Assembly (NCBI RefSeq): GCF_022919135.1
Contig: NZ_CP095049.1
Location: 2,422,501 to 2,486,500 of the forward strand
Length of the DNA stretch: 64,000 nt
Reading direction: 5' to 3'
Source of the DNA: Hymenobacter cellulosivorans
GTDB lineage: Bacteria; Bacteroidota; Bacteroidia; Cytophagales; Hymenobacteraceae
Shown one piece after another: positions 54,279-62,755 of this stretch. A program made the position numbers and the translations under genes. The notes beneath the pieces were generated by a model. The model was not told where the DNA came from and did not search any database. It worked only from the letters and a program-made list of their open reading frames with translations. Position 1 is the stretch's first letter, and each line of letters begins with the position of its first letter.

Positions 54279-56579
54279 TTAGGCTACCGTGGTGCCAGGA
54301 GCCAGCCGTACCACTTCCTCCGCAACCCCGCTGGGGTACAGATTCAGCAAGGCTTTTTCCGGTGTAATCGGGGCAGAGAAGGCAGGCCGGTGGCCGGGCC
54401 GGAAGGCGCTGATGGCGTCGCGCACCGCGAAGTACGCCCCGATGCCGTACATCAGGGGCGGCTCGCCCACGGCCTTGGAGCGCAGAATGGCCCGCGGGTG
54501 GCCCGGCGTATCGAGGAAATGCACGTCGATGCGCTGGGGCACCGAGTACAAATCTGGGATTTTGTAGCTGTTGAGCGAGTTGCTGAGCAGGCGGCCTTCC
54601 TCGTTGTAAATCAGCTCCTCCATCGTCATCCAGCCAATGCCCTGCACCGCCCCGCCCTCAATCTGCCCCTGGTCGATGGCCGGGTGCATACTCTCTCCAA
54701 AGTCATGCACGACGCGCAGCGCGTCGAAGGTGTAGGTGCCGCGCAGGCAATCCAAGGTGACGGTGGTATAGGCCGTGCCGTAGACGTGGTAGGCAAACGG
54801 ATAGCCCTGGTTCGTGACCGGGTCAAAATGAATGTCGGGCGTGGCGTAGTGGGCGTTTTCGGTCAGGTTGACCCGTTTCCAATACGCCGATGATACCAGC
54901 TTTTCCCAGTTCGTATCGGCCGGAATACCCGCGGCCAGCACTTCCTCATCCCGGATTTCCAGGCCCTCGTAGTTGAGCGTATATTCCAGTACCGCGTGGC
55001 GCAAAAGCCGCTCACGCAAAGCCTCGCAGGCCATCTGAGTGGCCTTGCCATTCAAATCGGCCGTGGCGCTGGCCGCCGATGGGGAGGTGTTGGCCACCCG
55101 AGTCGTGTTGGTTGATTCCACTTTGACGCGGGAAGGAGAAATACCCAGCGTCTGGGCGGCCACCTGGGCAATTTTGGTGTTGACGCCCTGGCCCATTTCC
55201 ACCGCGCCGGTACTTACGCCCACCGAGCCATCGGTGTAGATGTGCACCAATGCCCGGGCCTGGTTCATGGGCGTTTTGGTGAAGGAAATACCGAAGCAGA
55301 TGGGCATTACCGACAAGCCCTTTTTCAGGCGCTCATTCTGCTGGTTGAAAGCCTCTACTTCCGCGCGCAGCTTGGGCAAATCATAAAGCCTGGCGGCCGT
55401 GTCCCAGGCCAGTTCGGCGTTGCACATTTCGGCCGGTTGCCGGTAGGAGAACAGGTCATTTTCGCGCAGCAGGTTGCGGCGCTGAATTTCACTGGCCGGC
55501 ACGCCCAGGGTTTCGGCGGCCTTCACTATGGCCGACTCCATCACGAACATGCCCTGGGGCCCGCCAAAGCCCCGAAAGGCCGTGTTGGGCGGCAAATTGG
55601 TGCGGCAGCTGTAGGCCGTGGCTCGCACGTTGGGCACGAAATAGGCGTTGGTAGCGTGAAAGAGCGTCCGCTCCAGTACCGCCGGCGACAAGTCGGCCGC
55701 TGCCCCAGCGTTCTGGTAAAACGTGACTTCGTAGGCCAGAATCCGCAGGTTTTCGTCCAAGCCGATGCGGAAGTCGGAGCTGTAAGGATGGCGCTTGCCG
55801 GTCATGCGCATGTCGGCCATCCGGTCGAGCACGAGCTTCACGGGCCGGCGCACCACAAAGGCACCCAGGGCAGCCAAGGCGCCCCAGGGGGTGGCCTGGT
55901 CTTCCTTGCCGCCGAAGCCACCACCCAGGCGGGTCACATCGACTTCCACCTGGTGCATGCCGATGCCCAGCACGTGGGCCGTGTGGCGCTGCACGGCCGT
56001 CGGGCCCTGGGTCGAGGAAATGATGCGCACCCCGCCCATTTCGGTTGGGAAGGCGTAGGCGCCCTGGGTTTCGATGTAGAGGTGTTCCTGCCCGCCGGAT
56101 TCGGCTTCTCCCTCGAAAATATAGGCGCACTGACTCCAAACAGTTTCCGGGTCGCCGAGGCTAAAGGTGCGGGGCGGCACAATCAGCTCACCTTGGGCTG
56201 CCGCCACGCGCGGGTCGGTGATGATGGGCAGCGGGTCAATATCGACGCGAATAAGGGCCAGGGCGGCCTGGGCCTGGTGTTCGGTGTCGGCCAAAACCAG
56301 TGCCACGGGCTGCCCACGGAAGTGGACGTGGCCCTCGGCTAAGAGCGGCTCATCGGGCACGATGCCGCCAATCTGGTTTTCGCCGGGAATGTCGGCCGCC
56401 GTCAGGATGCGGTACACGCCGGGCGCATTCAGGGCCTCGGTCAAATCGAGGCCGTTGAGTACGCCGTGGGCCAGTGGCGACTCAAACACGGCCGCGTACA
56501 GGGTGCCTTGCTGCACCGGAACATCATCCAGGTATTGGGATTCGCCGCGCACGTGGCGCACCGGGTCGAGGTGATTCAT
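54279..56579 (-). CDS. xdhB: Xanthine dehydrogenase, molybdopterin-binding subunit
   Basis: A 766-aa large catalytic subunit, oxidising hypoxanthine to xanthine and urate at the molybdenum site. It matches the family length and order. Molybdopterin-contact segments are seen: RLGGGFGGKEDQ, FRGFGGPQGMFV, STGAVEMGQGVNTK and the catalytic Glu in KAVGEPPLMYGIG near the C-terminus. It follows xdhA by 220 bases, a gap filled by a composite inverted repeat, and precedes xdhC by 39 bases. The three genes run in one direction and should form one transcript, though the repeat may reduce or process it. Confidence 0.95.
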   Translation of the reverse strand: MNHLDPVRHVRGESQYLDDVPVQQGTLYAAVFESPLAHGVLNGLDLTEALNAPGVYRILTAADIPGENQIGGIVPDEPLLAEGHVHFRGQPVALVLADTEHQAQAALALIRVDIDPLPIITDPRVAAAQGELIVPPRTFSLGDPETVWSQCAYIFEGEAESGGQEHLYIETQGAYAFPTEMGGVRIISSTQGPTAVQRHTAHVLGIGMHQVEVDVTRLGGGFGGKEDQATPWGALAALGAFVVRRPVKLVLDRMADMRMTGKRHPYSSDFRIGLDENLRILAYEVTFYQNAGAAADLSPAVLERTLFHATNAYFVPNVRATAYSCRTNLPPNTAFRGFGGPQGMFVMESAIVKAAETLGVPASEIQRRNLLRENDLFSYRQPAEMCNAELAWDTAARLYDLPKLRAEVEAFNQQNERLKKGLSVMPICFGISFTKTPMNQARALVHIYTDGSVGVSTGAVEMGQGVNTKIAQVAAQTLGISPSRVKVESTNTTRVANTSPSAASATADLNGKATQMACEALRERLLRHAVLEYTLNYEGLEIRDEEVLAAGIPADTNWEKLVSSAYWKRVNLTENAHYATPDIHFDPVTNQGYPFAYHVYGTAYTTVTLDCLRGTYTFDALRVVHDFGESMHPAIDQGQIEGGAVQGIGWMTMEELIYNEEGRLLSNSLNSYKIPDLYSVPQRIDVHFLDTPGHPRAILRSKAVGEPPLMYGIGAYFAVRDAISAFRPGHRPAFSAPITPEKALLNLYPSGVAEEVVRLAPGTTVA

Positions 56580-56652
56580 GGGAGAAGTATCGGGACGAAA
56601 AGCCGGCTTTTGCCAAGCCGTACTTTTCAGAAGTGCTTTAAAAAATCGTCGG

Positions 56653-56781
56653 TCATGTCGACGTAAGGAGAATCTTGCGTGCTGATGCTGGAAACCAGCC
56701 CGTCATGCTTCGACAAGCGGGCACCCAGTCAAGCATGACAATACCCATTGCCCGCGAGATGTCTTCTTGCGTCGACATGAC
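56653..56781. repeat. Composite inverted-repeat element between xdhA and xdhB
   Basis: Outer arms GTCATGTCGACGTAAGGAGA (56653-56672) and TCTTCTTGCGTCGACATGAC (56762-56781) pair at 18 of 20 bases. A nested pair, GTCATGCTT and AAGCATGAC, lies between. The whole ~130 bases would fold into a branched stem. I take it for a dispersed intergenic palindrome family of this genus, sitting inside an operon. Confidence 0.7.
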
Positions 56782-56798
56782 GTTCTAATAGCAGCTGA

Positions 56799-58232
56799 TT
56801 AGACCAGCTCGCGGAAGCTGAGGCGCTCGGGGAAGAACTGCAGGAAGTGGGCAAACAGCAGTTGGCGCAGCAGCAGGCGCTTGTATTCCACCGTGCCCCG
56901 GGCGTCGCTAATGGGGCTGATTTCGGTTTGGGCAATTTCGTTGGCGGCCGTTACGGTTTCGGCCGTGATTTCCTTGCCCGCCAGATAGGCCGAAGTGCGA
57001 GCCAGCAGCAGGGGCGTGGGCCCAACGCCGCCCGCCGACACCCGGGCTTCCTGCGCAAAGCCGTTGGTAGCGCGCAGCCACATGGCCGAGTTGACGCTGG
57101 CAATATCGAGGTGGGTGCGCTTGGATACCTTCTCGAAGTTGAACAGGTCGTCGGGCTGGGGCGCAGCAAAGCTGATTTCCAGTACCTGCTCATTTGCCGC
57201 TTTGGTCAGGGTCTTGTAGCCGCTGTAAAGTTCCCGCAACGGAATTTTGCGGCTTGGCTGGCCCAGGGCTCCCACCGTGACGCTGGCGTTCAGGGCCAGG
57301 AAAAAGATGGTCAAATCGCCGATGGGGGAGGCGTTGATGAAGTTGCCGGCCACCGTGCCCATGTTACGAATCGGCGTGGACGAGACTAGCTTCAAGTAGC
57401 CATGCAGGCCGGGAAACAGCTCCTGCATCAGGGGGGAAGCACGCAAGTTTTCGGCGGTAGTAGCAGCGCCCAGTACCACGCGGCCGTCGGCCTCCTGGCG
57501 GATGCCGCGCAAATCGGGCTGGTCGTAGAGCAGCTGCACCGGTACGGCCCGCACGTGCTCGGGGCGCTGTACCAGCAGGTCGGTGCCGCCGCCGAGGAGT
57601 TGATTGTTCGTGGTTAGTTGTCCGTTGTTGGTCTCGTGCCGGAGCTCGGTTTTGAGGGCTTGAAGGCGGGCCGGAATGTCCTTGAAATACGTTGGCACAA
57701 ACTGCTTTTCGCTCAACCAGTCCACCACATTGGTGGCGGGGCGCTCGGCCAGCTGCTCGGTGAGCTGGGCCGTGGCCCGCTCCAGGGACTTGTAGCCGGT
57801 GCAGCGGCAGATATTGCCGTCGATGGCAGCCAAGCCAGTTTCGGCGGTGGCGGGATTGGAGCTGAGGCTGTGGCCGGTGAGCGACATCACGAAGCCCACG
57901 GTGCAGAAGCCGCACTGCGAGCCGCCTTCCTGCACAATGGTCTGCTGCACCGGCGTGAGCGTGCCGGCCGCGGCATTGATGCCTTCCACCGTGACGACGT
58001 GCTTGCCCTGCGCATTGCCCAGCGGAGTTAGGCAGGAGGTCATCGACTGGTAGTGCACACTGCCGTCGGGCTGCAGTTCACCCACCAGCACGGTGCAGGC
58101 CCCACAGTCGCCCTCGCGGCAGCCTATTTTGGTGCCTTTCAGGTGTTGCTGGTAGCGCACAAAATCCAGGAGGGTGCTACCTGCGGGCTGGTCGGTGCGG
58201 ATACGCTGATTATTGAGGTAAAAATGGAGCAT
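56799..58232 (-). CDS. xdhA: Xanthine dehydrogenase small subunit ([2Fe-2S] and FAD domains)
   Basis: A 477-aa electron-transfer subunit. The N-terminal plant-type ferredoxin has GCREGDCGACTVLVGE (C38, C43, C46). A second [2Fe-2S] domain has CGFCTVGFVMS and ICRCTGYKSLE. The C-terminal half is the FAD-binding CO-dehydrogenase/xanthine dehydrogenase type (GTVAGNFINASPIGD, YSGYKTL, ERLSFREL). Electrons from the molybdenum site pass through the iron-sulfur centres to FAD and on to NAD+. Its length and order match XdhA. It is first in the xdhABC operon. No regulator is next to it. Confidence 0.95.
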   Translation of the reverse strand: MLHFYLNNQRIRTDQPAGSTLLDFVRYQQHLKGTKIGCREGDCGACTVLVGELQPDGSVHYQSMTSCLTPLGNAQGKHVVTVEGINAAAGTLTPVQQTIVQEGGSQCGFCTVGFVMSLTGHSLSSNPATAETGLAAIDGNICRCTGYKSLERATAQLTEQLAERPATNVVDWLSEKQFVPTYFKDIPARLQALKTELRHETNNGQLTTNNQLLGGGTDLLVQRPEHVRAVPVQLLYDQPDLRGIRQEADGRVVLGAATTAENLRASPLMQELFPGLHGYLKLVSSTPIRNMGTVAGNFINASPIGDLTIFFLALNASVTVGALGQPSRKIPLRELYSGYKTLTKAANEQVLEISFAAPQPDDLFNFEKVSKRTHLDIASVNSAMWLRATNGFAQEARVSAGGVGPTPLLLARTSAYLAGKEITAETVTAANEIAQTEISPISDARGTVEYKRLLLRQLLFAHFLQFFPERLSFRELV

Positions 58233-58353
58233 GCGGAAAGAAAAAAGCCAAAGCCAAGAGCGGAAGTTAGTAAAAAGTCGGCACGCGGTAAAGCCCTGGC
58301 TTGCCTTGTCAGTTCGTCAGCAGTCTGCGAATTCAGCTTCGTATAGAACGGGC

Positions 58354-58389
58354 ACAAAAAAGCCCGCCGACCACCATGGCCAGCGGGCT
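58354..58389 (-). terminator. Terminator after the outer-membrane lipoprotein
   Basis: AGCCCGC (58361-58367) pairs with GCGGGCT (58383-58389), with further pairing in the loop. On the minus strand a T-run follows (plus-strand A-run ending at 58361). It ends the gene at 58413. Confidence 0.8.
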
Positions 58390-58412
58390 GCGCAAGGCTG
58401 GGGTAGCGGCAG

Positions 58413-59339
58413 TTAGCCCCGTTTCGTCGGAATGCGGAACTGCACGCCGATGGAGGGAATAAAGGTGACGCCGCTGAGCTTGGTGGTCTTGTTATTGAGC
58501 AACTGATATTGCCCGTAGTTCTGGTAGTAGACGGACAGAGCCGGCACCACGTAGGCGTAGCGGTAGCCCAGCTTCACGTTGAAAAACGCGCCGTACGACG
58601 AAAAATCCTGCTTGCCTAGGGGCAGGCTCGGAATCAGCTGGTTGTTGCTGTAAATGTTGCGGGGCTGGAAGCCGTAGCGCAAAAACGTGTGCGAGTACAC
58701 CACGCCGTAGGAAATGGCCCCGATTTGTTCTTCCGGCCCAAACGAGTGGCTGAACACCAGCGGCACCATCAGGTCGTTGCGGTTGGCCGTAAACTGGAGC
58801 AGTTCGTTGATGTTGTCGAGGAAGGGCAGGTCGGGCAGTTTGGCGCGCTGGGTAGCAAACTGCAGCCCGATGCTGCCATACATGCTGCCCGCCGCCGCGC
58901 CGGGCCGCTCGGGTGTGCCCGTCGAGCCCAGAAACTGGTACATGGCGTCGAAAACGTGGGAGCCGAAGGCGTATTTGTAGCCCACGTCGACCCGGTTGGC
59001 CACGCCGTAGCGCACGTAGAGGTCGGAGGAGGGCTGTACCGGGTCGAGGGCGTAGGCCAGGGCCGCCGTCTGCAGCTTGTCGATTAGCTCGCCCGAGGTG
59101 CCGTAGTCCACTTTGTCCTGGGTGAGCAGTTGCTCGGCGGCCTCCCTGACGGCCGAACCCGTTTTGCCAATCGTGGAAGTGGGCACGTTGAAGGCCAGGT
59201 TGCCACCGGCTTTGAATTCCCCTTTGGGCGTGACTTTGCCCGACATGGTCATCAGGCGCGGGGCCGAGCAGGCGGTAGTGAGCAAGGTGGCCGCGGCCAG
59301 CAAAACCTGGGCCGGGCGGAGAAAGGAGAATCGGGTCAT
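58413..59339 (-). CDS. Predicted outer-membrane lipoprotein, unknown family
   Basis: A 308-aa lipoprotein. The start at 59339 (MTRFSFLRPAQ) gives a signal ending LLTTAC (lipobox). Short aromatic-rich strands follow (SDLYVRYGVANRVDVGYKYA, YGSIGLQFATQ, FFNVKLGYRYAYVVPALSVYY), and the end is a strand-like SIGVQFRIP. This fits an 8- to 12-strand outer-membrane barrel anchored by lipid. I cannot place it in a known family. It is divergent from the glycosyltransferase gene and has its own terminator. Confidence 0.65.
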   Translation of the reverse strand: MTRFSFLRPAQVLLAAATLLTTACSAPRLMTMSGKVTPKGEFKAGGNLAFNVPTSTIGKTGSAVREAAEQLLTQDKVDYGTSGELIDKLQTAALAYALDPVQPSSDLYVRYGVANRVDVGYKYAFGSHVFDAMYQFLGSTGTPERPGAAAGSMYGSIGLQFATQRAKLPDLPFLDNINELLQFTANRNDLMVPLVFSHSFGPEEQIGAISYGVVYSHTFLRYGFQPRNIYSNNQLIPSLPLGKQDFSSYGAFFNVKLGYRYAYVVPALSVYYQNYGQYQLLNNKTTKLSGVTFIPSIGVQFRIPTKRG

Positions 59340-59485
59340 AACCAAAAAGAAAGGGAAAGCAGAAAGGGTGGGAGCACCGGCGGAGGCGCAACTCCAAAAC
59401 CACGCCGAAAGTACGACGCCAGGCCGCGGCGGTGGTCAAAGAAAAGAACCCAGCCTGGAATCTGCTAAGCTCTGCCCGACATTTC

Positions 59486-59504
59486 GGTTATTTGGCGAAT
59501 AACC
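59486..59504. promoter_or_regulatory. Small palindrome upstream of the glycosyltransferase
   Basis: GGTTATT and AATAACC form a perfect 7-bp palindrome around TGGCG, 18 bases before the ATG at 59523. It could be an operator or affect translation start; no more can be said. Confidence 0.3.
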
Positions 59505-59522
59505 AGCAGGCAAAAACCAGGC

Positions 59523-60596
59523 ATGAACATTCTCTACGGCGTTCCCGGCGAAGGACTGGGCCACGCAACCCGCAGCAAGGTCGTTATCGGGCATCTACTC
59601 AGCCAGGGCCACAACGTGTGCGTGGTCAGCAGCGCCCGGGCGTTTCAGGTATTATCGGCCAACTTTCCCGGCCGGGTCCACGAAATCCGCGGCTTCCATC
59701 TGGCCTACAAAAACCTGACGGTGTCGAAGTCGCGCACGGCGGCCCTGACCTTGCGCACGGCCCCGGAAAACCTGCGCATCAACTTCGCCAAGTACCGGGA
59801 GCTGCTCTGCGACTTCACGCCCGATTTGGTCATTTCCGACTTCGAGTCGTTCAGCTACTTCTTTGCCCGCTGGCGCCGCTTGCCCCTCATTAGCATCGAC
59901 AACATGCAGATTATCAGTCGTGCCCAGCTCGATATTGCGGTGCCGCGGCCCGAGCGAGGCAACCTGAATCTGGCCCGCCAGATTGTGCGCGCCAAGCTCC
60001 CGCGCAGCCGGCACTACCTGATTACGACCTTTTTTCAACTGCCTGTTATCAGGGAGAATACCACCCTGGTGCCGCCCATTATCCGGCCCGAAATCCTGGC
60101 CGCCAAGCCCAGCACCGGCCCGCACGTGCTGGTGTATCAGTCGGCCACCAACCAGAAAGATTTGGTGCCCATGTTGCAGCAGTTGCCCCAGCAGGAGTTC
60201 CGGGTGTATGGCTTCAATAAGGAGGAGAATCACGGCAACGTGCAGCTGCGCGCTTTCAGTGAGCAGGGCTTTATCGAGGACTTGGCCAGCGCCCGGGCCG
60301 TTATTACCAACGGCGGCTTCTCCCTGATTAGCGAGGCGGTATACCTGCACAAGCCCATCTGTGCCATCCCGATTCCGGCCCAGTTTGAGCAGTTTCTCAA
60401 CGCGGCTCAGGTAGAAAAGCTCGGCTACGGCCGTCACTTCGAGTCCCTCACCGCCGACAATGTCAAGGCTTTCCTCTACGACCAGACCGGCTACGCGCAG
60501 GCCCTGGCCGGCTACCACCAAACCGGCAACGAGGACCTGTTTCAGCGCCTCGACGCCTTGCTGAAGGAAGTTGGCCACGCGTTGGCGGCGTCCTGA
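59523..60596 (+). CDS. Glycosyltransferase, MJ1255/GT28-like
   Basis: A 357-aa two-domain GT-B glycosyltransferase of the MJ1255/VC2487 type, resembling MurG. The N-terminus MNILYGVPGEGLGHATRSK has the nucleotide-binding GEGLGHATRS loop. The acceptor side is in the first half (LVISDFESFSYFFARWRRLPL). The C-terminal sugar-nucleotide domain has VLVYQSATNQKDLVPML and VITNGGFSLISEAVYLHKP. The donor and acceptor are unknown; it may act on lipid or cell-surface glycans. It is followed by the HEAT/cyclophilin lipoprotein 87 bases on. Confidence 0.88.
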   Translation: MNILYGVPGEGLGHATRSKVVIGHLLSQGHNVCVVSSARAFQVLSANFPGRVHEIRGFHLAYKNLTVSKSRTAALTLRTAPENLRINFAKYRELLCDFTPDLVISDFESFSYFFARWRRLPLISIDNMQIISRAQLDIAVPRPERGNLNLARQIVRAKLPRSRHYLITTFFQLPVIRENTTLVPPIIRPEILAAKPSTGPHVLVYQSATNQKDLVPMLQQLPQQEFRVYGFNKEENHGNVQLRAFSEQGFIEDLASARAVITNGGFSLISEAVYLHKPICAIPIPAQFEQFLNAAQVEKLGYGRHFESLTADNVKAFLYDQTGYAQALAGYHQTGNEDLFQRLDALLKEVGHALAAS

Positions 60597-60683
60597 AAAG
60601 GCTAAGCTGCGGAGCGGACGAAGTTTGCGGTTCCCGAGCAAAACCGGCAATTACCCCGCGGAATTTGGCTATTTTGGGCAACC

Positions 60684-62669
60684 ATGAACCATTCACCTCT
60701 GGGCCGGCTGGCCCGCACTGCTGTAGTCCTGAGTTGTTGGGGAGCGGGCTTGGCGGCCTGCACCACCCCGTCCCGCACCGCCACTACGCAGCCCAATAAG
60801 TTTACCGATGCTACCCTGCGGCAGATTGCCACTGCCCAGGATGCGCGCCAAACGGCCGCGCTACTGCCGTTTCTGGACCGGTCCGAGGTGCTCTACCGCC
60901 GCGAAGCGGCCCTGGCCCTGGCTTCGGTGCAGGACAAAGCGGCCGTCGGGGCTCTCACGGCCCGCCTCACCGACCCCGAGCCGGCCGTGCGCGTAGCGGC
61001 GGCTTACGCTCTGGGCCAAACCGGCGACTCAACGGCTGAAGGGGCCCTGCGGGAACGAGTAGTGCAGGAAAAAGACGCCCTGGCCCGCCAATACGCCCTC
61101 GAAGCTCTCGGGCGCTGCATATCGTCAGCGGGTTTGGGTACCCTGGCCCGCCTGCCAGCCTCCCTCGGTACCGATACGGCCACGCTGAACGGGCAGGCCT
61201 GGGGGTTGTACCGGGCCGGCCTGCGCGGGGTAACTTCGGAGGCGGCCGTGAGCCGGCTGATTCAGCTGCTCAACCCGGCCAATCCGTACCGGGCCCGCCT
61301 GGCCGCCGCTAATGCCCTGGCCCGCACCCGGGGCCTCAACCTGAATTCCTACGCTGCGGCCCTTGCCAGCAGTGCCCAGTCCGACCCGGCTTACGCCGTG
61401 CGCAGTGCCGCTACTTCGGCCCTGAGCAAGGCCAATCAATCGGCAGCGGTGCCTGCGGTGCTGGCTACCCTGGCCCGCCGCGACCCCGATTACCGGGTGC
61501 GCATCAGCGCCCTGCGGGCTATGACGGCGGCGCAGTACGCGCCCGTGAAAGAATCGGCCTGGGCTGCCCTAACTGACCCGCACGAGCACGTTGCGTTGGC
61601 GGCGGCTGAGTTTTTCCTAACCCATGCCTCGGGGGAGCCGGGCTCGATTTTTCTGGAAAAAGCCAATAAGCTGACGGCTTGGCGTCCGCGCGCCACGTTG
61701 TTGGCTACGGCCCTCAAACTGGGTGGGCCCGAGCAAAATGCCATTCGGGCGGCCGTACAGGAGCGGTTTGTCAGTTCGGCGAATCCCTATGAGAAAGGCT
61801 ATCTGCTGAAAGCCCTAGGGGAAGACCCAGCCGCCTATGACTTCGTAAGCCAAGCCACATTTGCCACTACCGGGCAACCCATCGTGATTGGCACCTATGG
61901 CATCGAGGCCTTGGTATCTATGCGGCGGCAGTCCAGCTTTCCGGCCGAGCAGCAGTCCAGTTTTGCCCTAGCTATGCAGCGCGCCATCCGTAGCGGCGAT
62001 GTGGCGGTGATAGGCACGGCTGCCGAGGCCATCCGGGACCCGAAGCTGGACATGCGCCGGGTGTTTGCCAACGCCGACTTTCTGAAGCTGGCCCGCGAAA
62101 AGTTGGTGCTGCCCCGCGACCTGGAAGCCTGGCAGTCGTTGCAGCAAACCATAGATTACCTCGAAAACAAGCCCACAGCCCCGTTTCCCGTGGCTACCGC
62201 CGCCACGCATCCTATTGATTGGGGCCTAGTGCAGGATATTCCCGTCGGGCAGCGGGCCCTGATTCAAACCAGCAAGGGGCCAGTGGTTTTCCAGCTGTTG
62301 GTGAATGAGGCCCCGGGCTCAGTAGCCAGCTTTGTAGCCCTCATCCGGCAGGGCTTCTACAATGGCAAAAACTTTCACCGGGTGGTACCCAACTTCGTGG
62401 CCCAGGGTGGCTGCCCCCGCGGCGACGGGTGGGGCAGTTCCGACTACAACCTGCGCTCCGAATTTGCCGACCGGCGCTACGGGGAAGGAGCCGTAGGGCT
62501 GGCTTCGGCGGGCAAAGACACGGAGAGCTGCCAGTGGTTTATTACCCACGCGCCCACACCTCACCTCGACGGCCGCTACACCATCTTCGCCCAGGTCGTG
62601 AGCGGCATGGACGTAGTTAGCCGGCTGGAAATCGGGGACCGAATCGAACGAGTAGAGCTGATGCGCTGA
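60684..62669 (+). CDS. HEAT-repeat lipoprotein fused to a cyclophilin-type peptidyl-prolyl isomerase
   Basis: A 661-aa lipoprotein (lipobox GLAAC, Cys about residue 26). Residues ~50-480 are HEAT-like helical repeats (VLYRREAALALASVQDKAAVGALTARL and several others), a protein-binding scaffold. The C-terminal ~150 are a cyclophilin with FYNGKNFHRVVPNFVAQGG, GEGAVGLASAGKDTESCQWFITH and LDGRYTIFAQVVSGMDVV. Cyclophilins speed up proline isomerisation in folding clients. The active-site Arg is present (FHRVVP), so it may be active. It probably helps fold exported or outer-membrane proteins. The HEAT-cyclophilin fusion is a known but less common layout, more usual in Bacteroidota. Confidence 0.9.
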   Translation: MNHSPLGRLARTAVVLSCWGAGLAACTTPSRTATTQPNKFTDATLRQIATAQDARQTAALLPFLDRSEVLYRREAALALASVQDKAAVGALTARLTDPEPAVRVAAAYALGQTGDSTAEGALRERVVQEKDALARQYALEALGRCISSAGLGTLARLPASLGTDTATLNGQAWGLYRAGLRGVTSEAAVSRLIQLLNPANPYRARLAAANALARTRGLNLNSYAAALASSAQSDPAYAVRSAATSALSKANQSAAVPAVLATLARRDPDYRVRISALRAMTAAQYAPVKESAWAALTDPHEHVALAAAEFFLTHASGEPGSIFLEKANKLTAWRPRATLLATALKLGGPEQNAIRAAVQERFVSSANPYEKGYLLKALGEDPAAYDFVSQATFATTGQPIVIGTYGIEALVSMRRQSSFPAEQQSSFALAMQRAIRSGDVAVIGTAAEAIRDPKLDMRRVFANADFLKLAREKLVLPRDLEAWQSLQQTIDYLENKPTAPFPVATAATHPIDWGLVQDIPVGQRALIQTSKGPVVFQLLVNEAPGSVASFVALIRQGFYNGKNFHRVVPNFVAQGGCPRGDGWGSSDYNLRSEFADRRYGEGAVGLASAGKDTESCQWFITHAPTPHLDGRYTIFAQVVSGMDVVSRLEIGDRIERVELMR

Positions 62670-62684
62670 GCCGGTAGCGGCACC

Positions 62685-62729
62685 GCTAAAAACGACAACG
62701 GGCCGCCTCCAGTGGAGGCGGCCCGTTGT
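62685..62729. terminator. Strong hairpin between convergent genes
   Basis: A perfect 16-bp GC-rich stem (62695-62710 with 62714-62729) with loop AGT. An A-run at 62688-62692 becomes a T-run on the minus strand, so it serves the gene at 62756 best. Confidence 0.8.
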
Positions 62730-62755
62730 GGTAAAGGCCAATTATACGAAGCTGC

